Below are positions 9,248-20,099 of a stretch of DNA of 55,987 nucleotides, in pieces. Each line of letters starts with the position of its first letter. Within the stretch, counting starts at the first letter, position 1. The stretch is from positions 1-55,987 of the forward strand of contig CAMWLR010000008.1 in the NCBI GenBank assembly GCA_947175215.1, given 5' to 3'. Under the pieces are notes generated by a model, which searched no databases, had not been told where the DNA came from, and saw only the letters and a program-made list of their open reading frames with translations. The stretch comes from an uncultured Porphyromonadaceae bacterium. GTDB taxonomy: Bacteria > Bacteroidota > Bacteroidia > Bacteroidales > Muribaculaceae. The position numbers and the translations under genes were made by a program.

Positions 9248-9473
9248 TCGGGCGGTCTGACTATGGTGAGGTAATAATGACGCAAGTCGCCGCCGCCAAC
9301 ACAAAGACCACCGGTGAAGTTACTGAAAGCACCACGAGAAATCAACCCAAAGTTTTCAAAACCTGTTTTTGATTCCTCGAGCTGACAACGGTTGAGTAAG
9401 CCCCTGGGCAGAGGCCCCGGAGCTGAAGAAGACACCAGCCACGAAAAGCAAAAACAAATCGCTTACTTAAACA
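9248..9473 (+). promoter_or_regulatory. rpsL-rpsG intercistronic spacer, candidate S7 control region
   Basis: This 226-nt spacer is long for an operon. AGTAAGC (9395-9401) can pair with GCTTACT (9461-9467), which lies just before the rpsG ATG at 9474, enclosing a GC-rich stretch with GCCCC and GGCCCC elements. In E. coli, S7 represses its own translation by binding the S12-S7 spacer, so the position suggests a similar site. There is no sequence proof of binding. Confidence 0.4.
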
Positions 9474-9950
9474 ATGAGAAAAGCAAAGCCTAAAAAGCGC
9501 GTCGTACTGCCCGATCCCGTCTTCCATGACGTAAAGGTATCGAAATTTGTCAACCACCTGATGTACGACGGCAAGAAGAACACTGCCTACACCATCTTCT
9601 ATTCGGCCCTCGAGACCGTTAAGTCGAAGATGCAGAATGAGGAGAAGACCGCTCTCGAAATCTGGAAGAAAGCCCTCGAGAACGTAACTCCCCAGGTCGA
9701 GGTCAAGAGCCGCCGTGTCGGCGGTGCAACATTCCAGGTCCCTACCGAAATCCGCCCCGACCGCAAGGAATCTATCTCAATGAAGAACCTTATCAACTAT
9801 GCCCGCAAGCGCGGAGGCAAGACCATGAGCGACAAACTCGCCGCTGAGATCATGGACGCTTTCAACGACCAGGGTGGCGCATTCAAGCGCAAAGAGGATA
9901 TGCACAAGATGGCCGAGGCCAACCGTGCTTTCGCTCACTTCCGCTTCTGA
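9474..9950 (+). CDS. rpsG: 30S ribosomal protein S7
   Basis: S7 nucleates assembly of the 30S head and contacts the E-site tRNA and mRNA exit. The 158-residue product is the normal length and carries the conserved MRKAKPKKR start, [15 protein letters not shown], the [14 protein letters not shown] loop and the [13 protein letters not shown] end. It lies between rpsL and fusA (72-nt gap). In other bacteria S7 is the autoregulator of this operon; the long spacer in front is consistent with that. Confidence 0.99.
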   Translation: MRKAKPKKRVVLPDPVFHDVKVSKFVNHLMYDGKKNTAYTIFYSALETVKSKMQNEEKTALEIWKKALENVTPQVEVKSRRVGGATFQVPTEIRPDRKESISMKNLINYARKRGGKTMSDKLAAEIMDAFNDQGGAFKRKEDMHKMAEANRAFAHFRF

Positions 9951-10022
9951 TCCCCTACGCTCAGGACATTCAACACACTCTCTCCCGAATTTTAACATTG
10001 CATTTAAGATTCCGCTAAAGAA

Positions 10023-12146
<2,124 letters not shown>

Positions 12147-12264
12147 TCAACCGATCCCCAATGACTGACACGGCGGGGGAGGCAGCAAATGATTCTTGAC
12201 TCCCCCGGCCGCTCAGACCCCGCCATCATGGCGGATATTTTACAAACAATCAAATAACTCAGCA
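12147..12264 (+). promoter_or_regulatory. fusA-rpsJ spacer with mutually exclusive hairpins
   Basis: GGCGGGG (12172-12178) can pair with CCCCGCC (12218-12224), enclosing GGGGGAG (12175-12181)/CTCCCCC (12200-12206) as an overlapping alternative. The CCGCC part also belongs to a second perfect hairpin, CCGCCAT-C-ATGGCGG (12220-12234), followed by ATATTTT. Forming the upstream long stem would block the downstream terminator-like hairpin, the logic of an attenuator. It sits at the str/S10 junction, where independent control of S10 would be useful. The mechanism is inference. Confidence 0.45.
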
Positions 12265-12570
12265 ATGAGCCAGAAAATCAGAATCAAACTCAAATCTTAC
12301 GACCACAACCTGGTTGACAAATCGGCCGAGAAAATCGTAAAGACCGTCAAGGCCACCGGCGCAGTGATCTCGGGCCCCATCCCCCTGCCCACCCACAAGC
12401 GCATCTTCACCGTCAACCGCTCGACATTCGTCAACAAGAAGAGCCGCGAGCAGTTCCAGCTCTCGTCATTCAAGCGTCTGATCGACATCTACAACTCGAC
12501 CGCCAAGACCGTTGACGCCCTCATGAAACTCGAGCTCCCCTCGGGTGTAGAGGTAGAGATCAAGGTGTGA
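12265..12570 (+). CDS. rpsJ: 30S ribosomal protein S10
   Basis: S10 is part of the 30S head and also serves as NusE, a transcription antitermination partner of NusB and NusG. The ATG at 12265 ([14 protein letters not shown]) gives 101 residues, the family length; an upstream in-frame start at 12196 would run through the structured spacer and is rejected. Conserved features are the [17 protein letters not shown] loop and the VEVEIKV end. It begins the S10 cluster rpsJ-rplC-rplD-rplW-rplB-rpsS-rplV-rpsC-rplP-rpmC-rpsQ. Confidence 0.99.
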   Translation: MSQKIRIKLKSYDHNLVDKSAEKIVKTVKATGAVISGPIPLPTHKRIFTVNRSTFVNKKSREQFQLSSFKRLIDIYNSTAKTVDALMKLELPSGVEVEIKV

Positions 12571-12626
12571 TAACCACGTGGATTTGAACACAGCAAGAAA
12601 ACAATCTCAACAAACAGAAAACTGAA

Positions 12627-13244
12627 ATGCCAGGATTATTAGGAAAGAAAATCGGAATGACATCCGTTTTCAGTGCCGACGGAAAGAACCTTCCGTGCAC
12701 TGTTATCGAAGTAGGTCCTTGTGTGGTTTGCCAGGTGAAAACCGTTGAGACCGATGGCTACAACGCCCTCCAGCTCGGATTCGAGGAGCAGAAAGAAAAG
12801 CACTGCACCAAGCCCGAGCTCGGTCACTTCGAGAAAGCCGGTGTGTCGCCCAAGCGCCACTTGGCCGAGTTCAAGGGTTTCGACGGCGAGTACAAACTCG
12901 GCGATACCATTACTGTTGACCTCTTTAACGAGGATGACTTTGTCGACATCGTCGGCACATCCAAGGGTAAGGGTTTCCAGGGCGTTGTAAAGCGCCACGG
13001 TTTCGGCGGTGTCGGCCAGGCTACCCACGGCCAGCACAACCGTCTGCGTGCCCCCGGTTCGGTCGGCGCCTGCTCCTACCCCGCCAAGGTGTTCAAGGGA
13101 ATGCGCATGGCCGGTCAGACCGGTAACGAGCGCGTGACCGTTCAAAACCTCAAGGTAGTCAAAATACTTCCCGAGCACAACCTGATGATGATCAAGGGCT
13201 CGATCCCCGGAAGCAAAGGTTCAATCGTAATGATAGAGAAATAG
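12627..13244 (+). CDS. rplC: 50S ribosomal protein L3
   Basis: L3 binds 23S rRNA early in 50S assembly and extends a loop toward the peptidyl transferase centre. The 205-residue product starts with [15 protein letters not shown] and has the conserved segment around [19 protein letters not shown], whose glutamine is the usual methylation site. Only 3 nt separate it from rplD, so the two are translationally linked. Confidence 0.99.
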   Translation: MPGLLGKKIGMTSVFSADGKNLPCTVIEVGPCVVCQVKTVETDGYNALQLGFEEQKEKHCTKPELGHFEKAGVSPKRHLAEFKGFDGEYKLGDTITVDLFNEDDFVDIVGTSKGKGFQGVVKRHGFGGVGQATHGQHNRLRAPGSVGACSYPAKVFKGMRMAGQTGNERVTVQNLKVVKILPEHNLMMIKGSIPGSKGSIVMIEK

Positions 13245-13247
13245 TCA

Positions 13248-13868
13248 ATGGAACTCGCAATCTACAACATAAAAGGTGAGGACACCGGCCGCAAGGCTAT
13301 CCTCAACGACGAGGTGTTCGCCATCGACGTTAACGAACACGCCATCTATCTCGACGTAAAGCAGTTCCTGGCAAACCAGCGCCAGGGTACCCACAAGTCC
13401 AAAGAGCGCAGTGAAGTATCCGGCTCGACCCGCAAGCTCCACAAGCAGAAGGGTGGCGGCGGCAGCCGTATCGGTGACATCAACTCGCCCGTGCTCGTCG
13501 GTGGTGGCCGTGTATTCGGTCCCCGTCCCCGCGACTATCGCTTCAAACTCAATAAGAAACTCAAAAATCTCGCCCGCAAGTCGGCCCTGTCTCTCAAGGC
13601 TAAAGACGGCCAGATCACCATTGTCGAAGACTTTACTTTCGAGGCACCCAAGACAAAGAGCTTCCTCTCTGTCGAGAAAAACCTCAAGGTAGACGACAAG
13701 AAGGTACTCTTCCTGACCGCCGCCGTAGACTCAAACGTAGCCCTGTCGGCCCGCAATATCCCCGATACACGCGTGATGCGCGCAGCCGATCTCAACACCT
13801 ATGCCGTGATGAACAACAAGGCTATGGTTATCACCGAGAGCGGACTCGAGATCGTCAACAAACTCTAA
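13248..13868 (+). CDS. rplD: 50S ribosomal protein L4
   Basis: L4 lines the peptide exit tunnel and, in E. coli, represses the S10 operon by binding its leader. The 206-residue product has the tunnel-loop segment with [19 protein letters not shown] and the conserved [16 protein letters not shown]. The gene lies between rplC (3-nt gap) and rplW (21-nt gap carrying a strong Shine-Dalgarno). Confidence 0.99.
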   Translation: MELAIYNIKGEDTGRKAILNDEVFAIDVNEHAIYLDVKQFLANQRQGTHKSKERSEVSGSTRKLHKQKGGGGSRIGDINSPVLVGGGRVFGPRPRDYRFKLNKKLKNLARKSALSLKAKDGQITIVEDFTFEAPKTKSFLSVEKNLKVDDKKVLFLTAAVDSNVALSARNIPDTRVMRAADLNTYAVMNNKAMVITESGLEIVNKL

Positions 13869-13873
13869 CCTTC

Positions 13874-13880
13874 AAGGAGG
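13874..13880 (+). promoter_or_regulatory. Full-length Shine-Dalgarno before rplW
   Basis: AAGGAGG ends 9 nt before the rplW ATG (13890) and is fully complementary to the 16S rRNA tail core. Such sites are rare in Bacteroidetes, where the anti-Shine-Dalgarno is normally shielded on the ribosome. Most genes in this window instead have A-rich upstream sequence. Confidence 0.7.
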
Positions 13881-13889
13881 AACATAATA

Positions 13890-14180
13890 ATGGAAATCTC
13901 AATCAAGCCCATTGTAACAGAGGCAGCAACCAAGCTTACCGACAAGCTCAACCGCTACACCTTCCGTGTATCCCCCGATGCCAACAAGTATCAGATCAAA
14001 GACCTGATCGAGAAACTCTACGGCGTGAAGGTTGCAGCCGTCAACACTGCAGTCGTCCGCGGCAAAAACAAGGCCCGCTACACCAAGAGCGGCCTGCTGC
14101 GCGGTAAGACCGACAAGTGGAAAAAGGCCTACATCACCCTCGAGGAAGGCCAGACCATCGATTTGTACAGCAACATCTAA
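13890..14180 (+). CDS. rplW: 50S ribosomal protein L23
   Basis: L23 sits at the tunnel exit and is the docking site for trigger factor and SRP. The 96-residue product begins MEISIKPIVTEAATK and contains the typical NRYTFRVSPDANKYQIK and VNTAVVRGKNK segments. It is one of only two genes in the clusters with a perfect Shine-Dalgarno. A 169-nt structured spacer follows. Confidence 0.99.
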   Translation: MEISIKPIVTEAATKLTDKLNRYTFRVSPDANKYQIKDLIEKLYGVKVAAVNTAVVRGKNKARYTKSGLLRGKTDKWKKAYITLEEGQTIDLYSNI

Positions 14181-14349
14181 AACGTCTATCCGGGCCGGAA
14201 GCCCGCCGGGAGTCAAACTCCGGCAGGCTGCCGCGCCGATGACGGCCGACAAGTGGTGAGCGCCCCCCCGGTGGCAACACCGGCACGACTCAGTCATACT
14301 TCGGTCACATCGGCCAACCCCGGTCAAGACCATCATTTATTAACAAAAA
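14181..14349 (+). promoter_or_regulatory. Structured rplW-rplB spacer
   Basis: This 169-nt GC-rich gap has no open frame of interest but folds readily. GCCGGGAGT pairs with ACTCC-GGC (about 14205-14224, one bulge). CCGGTG (14268-14273) pairs with CACCGG (14278-14283) across a GCAA tetraloop. GGCCGA near 14243 can pair with TCGGCC near 14306. In most bacteria rplW and rplB are nearly contiguous, so the gap is unusual and may hold an autoregulatory site. Confidence 0.4.
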
Positions 14350-15177
14350 ATGGCAGTAAGAAAATTCAAGCCCACCACACCTGGGCAGAGACACAAAGTT
14401 ATTGGCGTGTTCAAAGGAGCGATCACTGCTACCACGCCAGAAAAATCTCTTACAGTCGGTAAAAAAAGCACCGGCGGCCGTAACGCCGAGGGCCACCTGA
14501 CCAATCGCTACCTGGGCGGTGGACACAAACGCAAATACCGTATCATTGACTTTAAGAGAAACAAAGATGGTGTGCCCGCAGTCGTAAAGAGCATCGAGTA
14601 CGATCCCAACCGTTCGGCCCGCATCGCCCTGCTCTATTACGTTGACGGTGCCAAATCCTACATCATTGCACCCAATGGCTTAGAAGTCGGACAGACAGTC
14701 CTCTCAGGCGTCGAGGCTGCTCCCGAGGTCGGCAACGCCCTCCCCCTGAGCAAAATCCCCGTCGGTACTGTTATCCACAACATCGAGCTCCGTCCCGGTC
14801 AGGGCGCCTTTATGGCCCGCTCAGCCGGTACATTCGCCCAGCTCGTTTCGCGCGAAGGTGACTACGCTATCGTCAAGCTCCCCTCAGGCGAAACCCGCAA
14901 GATTCTTTCAGCATGTAAGGCAACTATTGGTGTTGTCGGCAACTCAGAGCACTCGCTCGAGCGCTCGGGTAAGGCCGGCCGCAGCCGCTGGCTGGGTCGC
15001 CGCCCCCGCAACCGTGGTGTTGTCATGAATCCCGTCGATCACCCCATGGGTGGTGGTGAAGGCCGCGCTTCGGGTGGTCATCCCCGCTCACGCAAGGGCC
15101 TCTACTCTAAGGGTCTCAAGACACGCGCACCCAAGAAGAGCTCTTCGAAGTATATCATCGAAAGAAGGAAAAAGTAA
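14350..15177 (+). CDS. rplB: 50S ribosomal protein L2
   Basis: L2 is a large rRNA-binding protein needed for subunit joining and peptidyl transferase activity. The 275-residue product has the typical start [30 protein letters not shown], and the C-terminal [19 protein letters not shown] loop holding the essential histidine. The ATG follows an A-rich stretch. It is separated from rplW by a long spacer and from rpsS by 34 nt. Confidence 0.99.
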   Translation: MAVRKFKPTTPGQRHKVIGVFKGAITATTPEKSLTVGKKSTGGRNAEGHLTNRYLGGGHKRKYRIIDFKRNKDGVPAVVKSIEYDPNRSARIALLYYVDGAKSYIIAPNGLEVGQTVLSGVEAAPEVGNALPLSKIPVGTVIHNIELRPGQGAFMARSAGTFAQLVSREGDYAIVKLPSGETRKILSACKATIGVVGNSEHSLERSGKAGRSRWLGRRPRNRGVVMNPVDHPMGGGEGRASGGHPRSRKGLYSKGLKTRAPKKSSSKYIIERRKK

Positions 15178-15211
15178 TCTCGTAGCAAACTTCTAACCAG
15201 ATCTCAAAATA

Positions 15212-15481
15212 ATGAGTCGTTCACTTAAAAAAGGCCCCTTCATCAGCGTCAAGCTCGAAAAGAAGGTTAACGCAATGGAAGCATCCGGCAAGAAGTCGGT
15301 CATCAAGACCTGGAGCCGTGCTTCGATGATTGCCCCCGAGTTCGTCGGCCACACCTTCGCCGTGCATAACGGCAACAAGTTCATCCCGGTATACGTTACC
15401 GAGAACATGGTAGGCCACAAGCTCGGCGAGTTTGCCCCCACCCGCAACTTCCGCGGCCACGGCGGCAACAAGAAGAAGTAA
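15212..15481 (+). CDS. rpsS: 30S ribosomal protein S19
   Basis: S19 lies in the 30S head near the A site and takes part in intersubunit bridges with the 50S. The 89-residue product has [11 protein letters not shown], the [15 protein letters not shown] segment and [15 protein letters not shown], all diagnostic. A 109-nt A-rich gap, containing the palindrome GTCTGACTCAGAC, separates it from rplV. Confidence 0.99.
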   Translation: MSRSLKKGPFISVKLEKKVNAMEASGKKSVIKTWSRASMIAPEFVGHTFAVHNGNKFIPVYVTENMVGHKLGEFAPTRNFRGHGGNKKK

Positions 15482-15590
15482 GCTGCAAGCCATCTACTTC
15501 AGACAACCTTCAATAAAGAAAAGCTGACACGTCTGACTCAGACAAGAGGCTAATTAAACATTCCCCTTAAAAAAACCGACATCAAATAAA

Positions 15591-16010
15591 ATGGGTGTAA
15601 GAAAAAGAAATTCCGCTCAGGCAAGAAAGGACGCCCAGAAGGAAGTCGCTTTCGCCAAGCTGACCAACATCCCCTCGTCGCCCCGCAAGATGCGCCTGGT
15701 GGCCGACCTGGTCCGCGGTAAAGAAGTCTTCCGTGCCCTGGGTATCCTCAAGTTCTCCAACAAGGAGGCTGCTGCCCGTCTCGAGAAGCTCCTGCGCTCG
15801 GCCATCGCCAACTGGGAGGCCAAAAACGACCGCAAGGCCGAAAACGGCGAGCTCTATATCTCCACAATTTTCGTTAACCCGGCCCCGATGCTCAAGCGCC
15901 TGCGCACAGCACCCCAGGGTCGCGGCTACCGTATCCGCAAACGTGCCAACCACGTCACTCTCGTGGTAGACACAATCGACAAAGACGTAACCATCAAGGA
16001 CAAAGAATAA
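15591..16010 (+). CDS. rplV: 50S ribosomal protein L22
   Basis: L22 contributes the beta-hairpin that narrows the nascent peptide tunnel and is a site of macrolide resistance changes. The 139-residue product has the conserved [16 protein letters not shown] and the hairpin segment with [15 protein letters not shown]. It ends 3 nt before rpsC, suggesting coupled translation. Confidence 0.99.
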   Translation: MGVRKRNSAQARKDAQKEVAFAKLTNIPSSPRKMRLVADLVRGKEVFRALGILKFSNKEAAARLEKLLRSAIANWEAKNDRKAENGELYISTIFVNPAPMLKRLRTAPQGRGYRIRKRANHVTLVVDTIDKDVTIKDKE

Positions 16011-16013
16011 CCT

Positions 16014-16766
16014 ATGGGACAGAAAGTAAATCCGATCAGCAACCGCCTCGGCGTAATCCGCGGCTGGGATTCCAACTGGTTCGGCGGCAAAAAGTACGGC
16101 GAGACCCTTCTGGAAGACTCTAAGCTCCGTAAGTATCTCAACGTCCGCCTGGCCAAGTCAAGCGTTTCGCGCATCGTCATCGAGCGCACCCTCAAGCTCA
16201 TTACCATCACCGTCTGCACCTCACGCCCGGGCCTGATCATCGGCAAGGGTGGCTCAGAGGTAGACAAACTCAAGGAAGAGCTCAAGAAAATCACCGACAA
16301 GGATGTACAGATCAACATCTTTGAGGTGAAACGCCCTGAACTCGACGCTCAGATCGTCGCATCGACCATCGCCCGTCAGATCGAAGGCAAGATCGCCTAT
16401 CGCCGCGCAGTCAAGATGGCCATCGCCGCCACCATGCGCTCAGGCGCCGAGGGTATCAAGGTGCAGGTTTCAGGCCGTCTCAACGGCGCTGAAATGGCCC
16501 GCTCAGAAATGTTTAAGGAAGGTCGTACCCCGCTGCACACCCTGCGTGCCGACATCGACTATGCACTGGTCGAGGCCCACACCAAGGTAGGTGTAATCGG
16601 TGTAAAGGTTTGGATCTGCCGCGGTGAAGTTTACGGCAAGCGTGATCTCGCCCCCAACTTTGCCAACACAGGCAAGGAAGGCCGTCCCCAGGGCGGCGAC
16701 CGTGGCAACCAGCGCCGCGGCGGCTTCCGCAAACCCCGCAACGCCTCGTCAAACAACGGCCGTTAA
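16014..16766 (+). CDS. rpsC: 30S ribosomal protein S3
   Basis: S3 forms part of the mRNA entry channel and helicase site of the 30S. The 250-residue product has [20 protein letters not shown], the KH-type [18 protein letters not shown] motif, and the C-terminal half with [14 protein letters not shown] and [15 protein letters not shown] basic, Gly/Arg/Asn-rich tail of about 30 residues extends past the E. coli protein, common in Bacteroidetes. It is followed by a 173-nt structured spacer. Confidence 0.99.
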   Translation: MGQKVNPISNRLGVIRGWDSNWFGGKKYGETLLEDSKLRKYLNVRLAKSSVSRIVIERTLKLITITVCTSRPGLIIGKGGSEVDKLKEELKKITDKDVQINIFEVKRPELDAQIVASTIARQIEGKIAYRRAVKMAIAATMRSGAEGIKVQVSGRLNGAEMARSEMFKEGRTPLHTLRADIDYALVEAHTKVGVIGVKVWICRGEVYGKRDLAPNFANTGKEGRPQGGDRGNQRRGGFRKPRNASSNNGR

Positions 16767-16939
16767 TCCAAAAGATGACAACCCGGCAAATCTCCTGATG
16801 ATTGCCCGTGAGAGAGGCCGCCCCTACTTCCTCTAAGGCCTAAAGCTCGCGACAGACCATAAAGCGCCCCGGCGGCAGATCGACAAGCCGCCGCCGGCAG
16901 TGCCCCGGGAGATAAGCCACCAATTAACATCGAACAGAA
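16767..16939 (+). promoter_or_regulatory. Structured rpsC-rplP spacer
   Basis: In this 173-nt gap CGGCGGC (16870-16876) pairs perfectly with GCCGCCG (16887-16893) around a 10-nt loop, flanked by CCCCGG runs. No start-codon-led frame of interest is seen. rpsC and rplP usually abut or overlap, so the length is unusual. The role is unknown. Confidence 0.35.
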
Positions 16940-17371
16940 ATGTTACAACCGAAAAAAACTAAATTTCGCAGAGTACAGAAAGGCCGCGCCAAAGGTAACG
17001 CCCAGCGCGGTAATCAGCTCGCCTTCGGTTCGTTCGGCATCAAGACCCTCGAGTCTAAATGGATCACCGGACGCCAGATCGAGGCAGCCCGTATCGCTGT
17101 GACACGTTATATGCAGCGCCAGGGTCAGCTCTGGATCCGCATCTTCCCCGACAAACCCATCACCAAGAAGCCTCTCGATGTACGTATGGGTAAAGGTAAA
17201 GGTAACCCCGAGGGTTATGTGGCATCGGTTACCCCCGGCCGCATGATCATCGAGATCGAGGGCGTACCCTATGATGTAGCCAAAGAGGCTCTGCGTCTGG
17301 GTGCACAGAAACTGCCCGTGACCACCAAGTTTGTCGTCAGCCGCGATTACGATCCCAGCCTTACTCTCTGA
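16940..17371 (+). CDS. rplP: 50S ribosomal protein L16
   Basis: L16 completes late 50S assembly and helps position A-site tRNA. The 143-residue product starts [16 protein letters not shown] and has the conserved [22 protein letters not shown] and [15 protein letters not shown], around the arginine that is hydroxylated in some bacteria. Followed after 42 nt by rpmC. Confidence 0.99.
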   Translation: MLQPKKTKFRRVQKGRAKGNAQRGNQLAFGSFGIKTLESKWITGRQIEAARIAVTRYMQRQGQLWIRIFPDKPITKKPLDVRMGKGKGNPEGYVASVTPGRMIIEIEGVPYDVAKEALRLGAQKLPVTTKFVVSRDYDPSLTL

Positions 17372-17413
17372 TCATCCCAAGTCAAATAACTCAAAGCCTG
17401 TAAAAAGAAAGCT

Positions 17414-17611
17414 ATGAACAAAGAAGAAATCAAAGAGCTCTCTACGGCCGATCTTCGCGAGCGTCTGGCTGAGATGGAGAAAGATTACCTTCAGATGAAG
17501 GCCAACCACGCCGTCTCTCCGCTTGACAACCCTGCGAAAATCACTGCTGACCGCAAGATGATCGCACGTGTGAAGACCGAGCTGCGCGCACGCGAGCTCG
17601 CCGGTAAATAA
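17414..17611 (+). CDS. rpmC: 50S ribosomal protein L29
   Basis: L29 is a small helical protein at the tunnel exit next to L23. The 65-residue product is almost wholly helical (MNKEEIKELSTADLRERLAEME) and ends with the typical IARVKTELRARELAGK. Position between rplP and rpsQ is the standard order. Confidence 0.97.
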   Translation: MNKEEIKELSTADLRERLAEMEKDYLQMKANHAVSPLDNPAKITADRKMIARVKTELRARELAGK

Positions 17612-17660
17612 TCCACCAAATTAACCGTAATAATCAACCCTTACTTTTATTCAACCTGAT

Positions 17661-17921
17661 ATGGAAGAAAAAAGAAACCTGCGCAAAGAGCGCATCGGCA
17701 TCGTGTCGAGCAACAAGGGCGACAAGTCGATCACCGTTACGGTGAAATGGAAGGAGAAACATCCCATTTACGGCAAGTTCGTCAACAAAACCAAAAAGTA
17801 CCACGCTCACGATGAGAACAACGAGTGCAGTGTAGGTGACAAAGTGCGCCTCATGGAGACCCGTCCCCTCTCAAAGACCAAGCGTTGGAGATTAGTTGAA
17901 ATCATCGAAAAAGTTAAGTAA
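17661..17921 (+). CDS. rpsQ: 30S ribosomal protein S17
   Basis: S17 is an OB-fold primary binder of 16S rRNA in the 30S body. The 86-residue product has the expected [19 protein letters not shown] start and the [21 protein letters not shown] segment, then [19 protein letters not shown]. It is 3 nt before rplN. Confidence 0.99.
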   Translation: MEEKRNLRKERIGIVSSNKGDKSITVTVKWKEKHPIYGKFVNKTKKYHAHDENNECSVGDKVRLMETRPLSKTKRWRLVEIIEKVK

Positions 17922-17924
17922 GCC

Positions 17925-18290
17925 ATGATACAGACCGAATCCCGATTGACCGTAGCCGACAACAGCGGTGCAAAAGAGGCCCTGTGTATTCACGTCCTCG
18001 GTGGCACCGGCCGTCGTTATGCGTCCGTAGGCGACATTATCGTTGTCTCCGTCAAGAGCGTCATCCCCTCCTCAGACGTAAAGAAGGGTACAGTCTCTAA
18101 GGCAGTCGTTGTGCGTACCAAAAAGGAGATCCGCCGTCCCGACGGTTCATACATCCGTTTTGATGACAACGCCTGTGTGCTGCTTAACAACGCCGGCGAG
18201 TTGCGCGGTACCCGTATCTTCGGCCCCGTTGCCCGCGAGCTGCGCGCCACTAACATGAAGATTGTCTCCCTCGCTCCCGAGGTCCTCTGA
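17925..18290 (+). CDS. rplN: 50S ribosomal protein L14
   Basis: L14 lies at the subunit interface and forms bridges to the 30S; it is also the target of the silencing factor RsfS. The 121-residue product begins [19 protein letters not shown] and has [21 protein letters not shown] and [14 protein letters not shown]. It opens the spc part of the cluster. Confidence 0.99.
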   Translation: MIQTESRLTVADNSGAKEALCIHVLGGTGRRYASVGDIIVVSVKSVIPSSDVKKGTVSKAVVVRTKKEIRRPDGSYIRFDDNACVLLNNAGELRGTRIFGPVARELRATNMKIVSLAPEVL

Positions 18291-18340
18291 TTAACTGTCA
18301 ATAAACCGTAAACATCAAACGACGACACGTCATCCCCATT

Positions 18341-18661
18341 ATGAGCAAAATGCATATTAAAAAGGGCGATACCGTTTACGTTCTCTCAGGTGAGGACCGC
18401 GGCAAACAGGGTCGCGTGCTTTCGGTGGACGCTGCCAAAAATCGCGCCCTCGTCGAAGGCGTCAACATCGTCTCGAAGAGCACCAAGCCCACTGCCAAGT
18501 ATCCCCAGGGAGGCATCGTAAAGATGGAAGCCCCCATCAATATTTCAAACCTCAGCCTCATCGATCCCAAGAGCGGAAAGCCCACTCGTATCGGCATCCG
18601 CGTCAACGATAAGGGCGAGAAAGTTCGTTACGCTAAAAAATCCGGAGAGGAAATCAAATAA
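18341..18661 (+). CDS. rplX: 50S ribosomal protein L24
   Basis: L24 is one of the assembly initiators of the 50S. The 106-residue product has the KOW motif [20 protein letters not shown] near the N terminus and [11 protein letters not shown]-like SDPK segment ([15 protein letters not shown]). Its TAA overlaps the rplE ATG by one base, a coupling arrangement. Confidence 0.98.
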   Translation: MSKMHIKKGDTVYVLSGEDRGKQGRVLSVDAAKNRALVEGVNIVSKSTKPTAKYPQGGIVKMEAPINISNLSLIDPKSGKPTRIGIRVNDKGEKVRYAKKSGEEIK

Positions 18662-19200
18662 TGAGCACTACACTCCAGAAAAAATACGAAGAGACCATCG
18701 CGCCCGCTATGACCAAGGAGTTTAACTACACAACTCCGATGCAGGTGCCCCGTCTGAAGAAGATCGTCATCAACCAGGGTCTCGGCGAAGCCACCCAGGA
18801 CAAGAAGATCATCGAGACATCTATCAACGAGCTCACAGCCATCACCGGCCAGAAAGCCGTGCAGACACTCTCGAAGAAAGACATCTCAAACTTCAAAGTC
18901 CGCAAAAAAATGCCCATCGGTGCCCGTGTGACACTGCGTCGCGACAAAATGTATGAGTTCCTTGAGAGACTCGTGCGCGTGGCCCTGCCCCGTATCCGCG
19001 ACTTCAAAGGTATCGAGGGTAAGCTCGACGGCCGTGGTAACTACACCCTCGGCATCACCGAGCAGATCATCTTCCCCGAAATCAACATCGACAACATCTC
19101 GAAGCTCATGGGTATGAACATCACCTTCGTTACATCGGCCAACACCGACGAAGAAGGCTATGCTCTGCTCAAACACTTCGGTCTCCCCTTCAAGAAGTAA
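18661..19200 (+). CDS. rplE: 50S ribosomal protein L5
   Basis: L5 binds 5S rRNA and contacts P-site tRNA. The 179-residue product has the conserved [36 protein letters not shown] and [16 protein letters not shown]. In the normal spc order rpsN follows at once. Here rplE is instead followed by a strong terminator (19261-19310) and a convergent gene, so it is probably the last gene of the first transcription unit. Confidence 0.99.
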   Translation: MSTTLQKKYEETIAPAMTKEFNYTTPMQVPRLKKIVINQGLGEATQDKKIIETSINELTAITGQKAVQTLSKKDISNFKVRKKMPIGARVTLRRDKMYEFLERLVRVALPRIRDFKGIEGKLDGRGNYTLGITEQIIFPEINIDNISKLMGMNITFVTSANTDEEGYALLKHFGLPFKK

Positions 19201-19260
19201 TCAGTCCGACCGCCCGTCACGGACGAGTCACACGATTACCTCGACCAAGGTACTAACGCA

Positions 19261-19310
19261 ACAGACAGAGCGACCCGCGTCAACCGCGGTGTCGCTCTGT
19301 CTGTTTCTTC
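19261..19310 (+). terminator. Strong terminator after rplE
   Basis: A perfect 14-bp stem (ACAGACAGAGCGAC at 19261-19274 with GTCGCTCTGTCTGT at 19291-19304) encloses a smaller CCGCG/CGCGG pairing and is followed by TTCTTCTT. This should stop most transcription running through the S10-spc cluster. It may also serve the convergent alkD gene, whose stop lies about 75 nt away, although the minus-strand tail is less U-rich. Confidence 0.85.
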
Positions 19311-19379
19311 TTCGCACACTTTTCTTCGGTCCGGCAGTCAGTTCTCAGAGAGTTGATAACCGGAATATCTCGATGTCGA

Positions 19380-20099
19380 TTATTTCGCCATGTATCGGCG
19401 GCGGTCATCTTCAGGTAGACGCTCGATAGCATAGCGCAGCATCGTGCGGGGCATACGGCGATGATACAGGTCGAGAAACCGACGCAGCTCAGCCTCACCG
19501 CCACGCTTGCCGATCTCGCGCAGCATCCACCCCGACGCCTTGTGCATAAGGTCATGGCGATGTGACAAGAAACCCTCGGCAAGCCGCAGCGCGTCATCAT
19601 ACTCACCTTGACTGATAAGTGTGAAACAGCTCACCATCGCCACACGCTGATGCCATAGACTGCCGGCCATGGCTGCGAGCTCATAAAGGAGATACCGCTC
19701 ATCGCGATGGCTCACCAGATAATCGCCGAGAATCTTGGGGGCGACCACATCGACCAGATCCCAGTTATTACCTCTGTCGATAAGCGACAGATACAGGTTA
19801 ATCACCCCGTGGCAGTTACCCTTGCGGCGCTTAACCCGTTTGTATATCTCGATGAGCGAGAAGAACCCCGCCAGTCTGACCTCATGATAAGGACTCGCAG
19901 TGAGCACCAGCACGTCATCCTCACTCACATCCGTTTTTAGATGAGACACAATCTCGCGAGTCTGTGGCACCCGTACACCCAAGAACCGGTCACCCTCGCC
20001 ATACTCACCGGGCCCGGTCTTAAAGAACCTGCACAGATGCCTCGCCTGAGCCTCATCCCCGGCCGCAGTCAGCCGCTCAATTATCTCCTTGTAAACCAT
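19380..20099 (-). CDS. AlkD-family DNA alkylation repair glycosylase
   Basis: AlkD proteins are HEAT-like-repeat glycosylases that excise positively charged alkylated purines without base flipping. The 239-residue product is the family size. The catalytic residues known from Bacillus cereus AlkD (W109, D113, R148) match W113, D117 and R152 here with a constant shift of four, in the segments GNNWDLVDVVAPK and LWHQRVAMVS. The N-terminal FLGVRVPQTREI motif is also typical. The gene lies on the opposite strand between rplE and rpsN, interrupting an otherwise conserved ribosomal cluster. Its start is the ATG at 20099, with AT-rich sequence and a degenerate ATACTTTG box just upstream. Function is well supported by residues; substrate range is inferred from the family. 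Confidence 0.9.
   Translation of the reverse strand: MVYKEIIERLTAAGDEAQARHLCRFFKTGPGEYGEGDRFLGVRVPQTREIVSHLKTDVSEDDVLVLTASPYHEVRLAGFFSLIEIYKRVKRRKGNCHGVINLYLSLIDRGNNWDLVDVVAPKILGDYLVSHRDERYLLYELAAMAGSLWHQRVAMVSCFTLISQGEYDDALRLAEGFLSHRHDLMHKASGWMLREIGKRGGEAELRRFLDLYHRRMPRTMLRYAIERLPEDDRRRYMAK

Noticed and set aside
12639-13178. 179-codon frame antisense to rplC
   Set aside because: Shadow of a well-conserved ribosomal gene.
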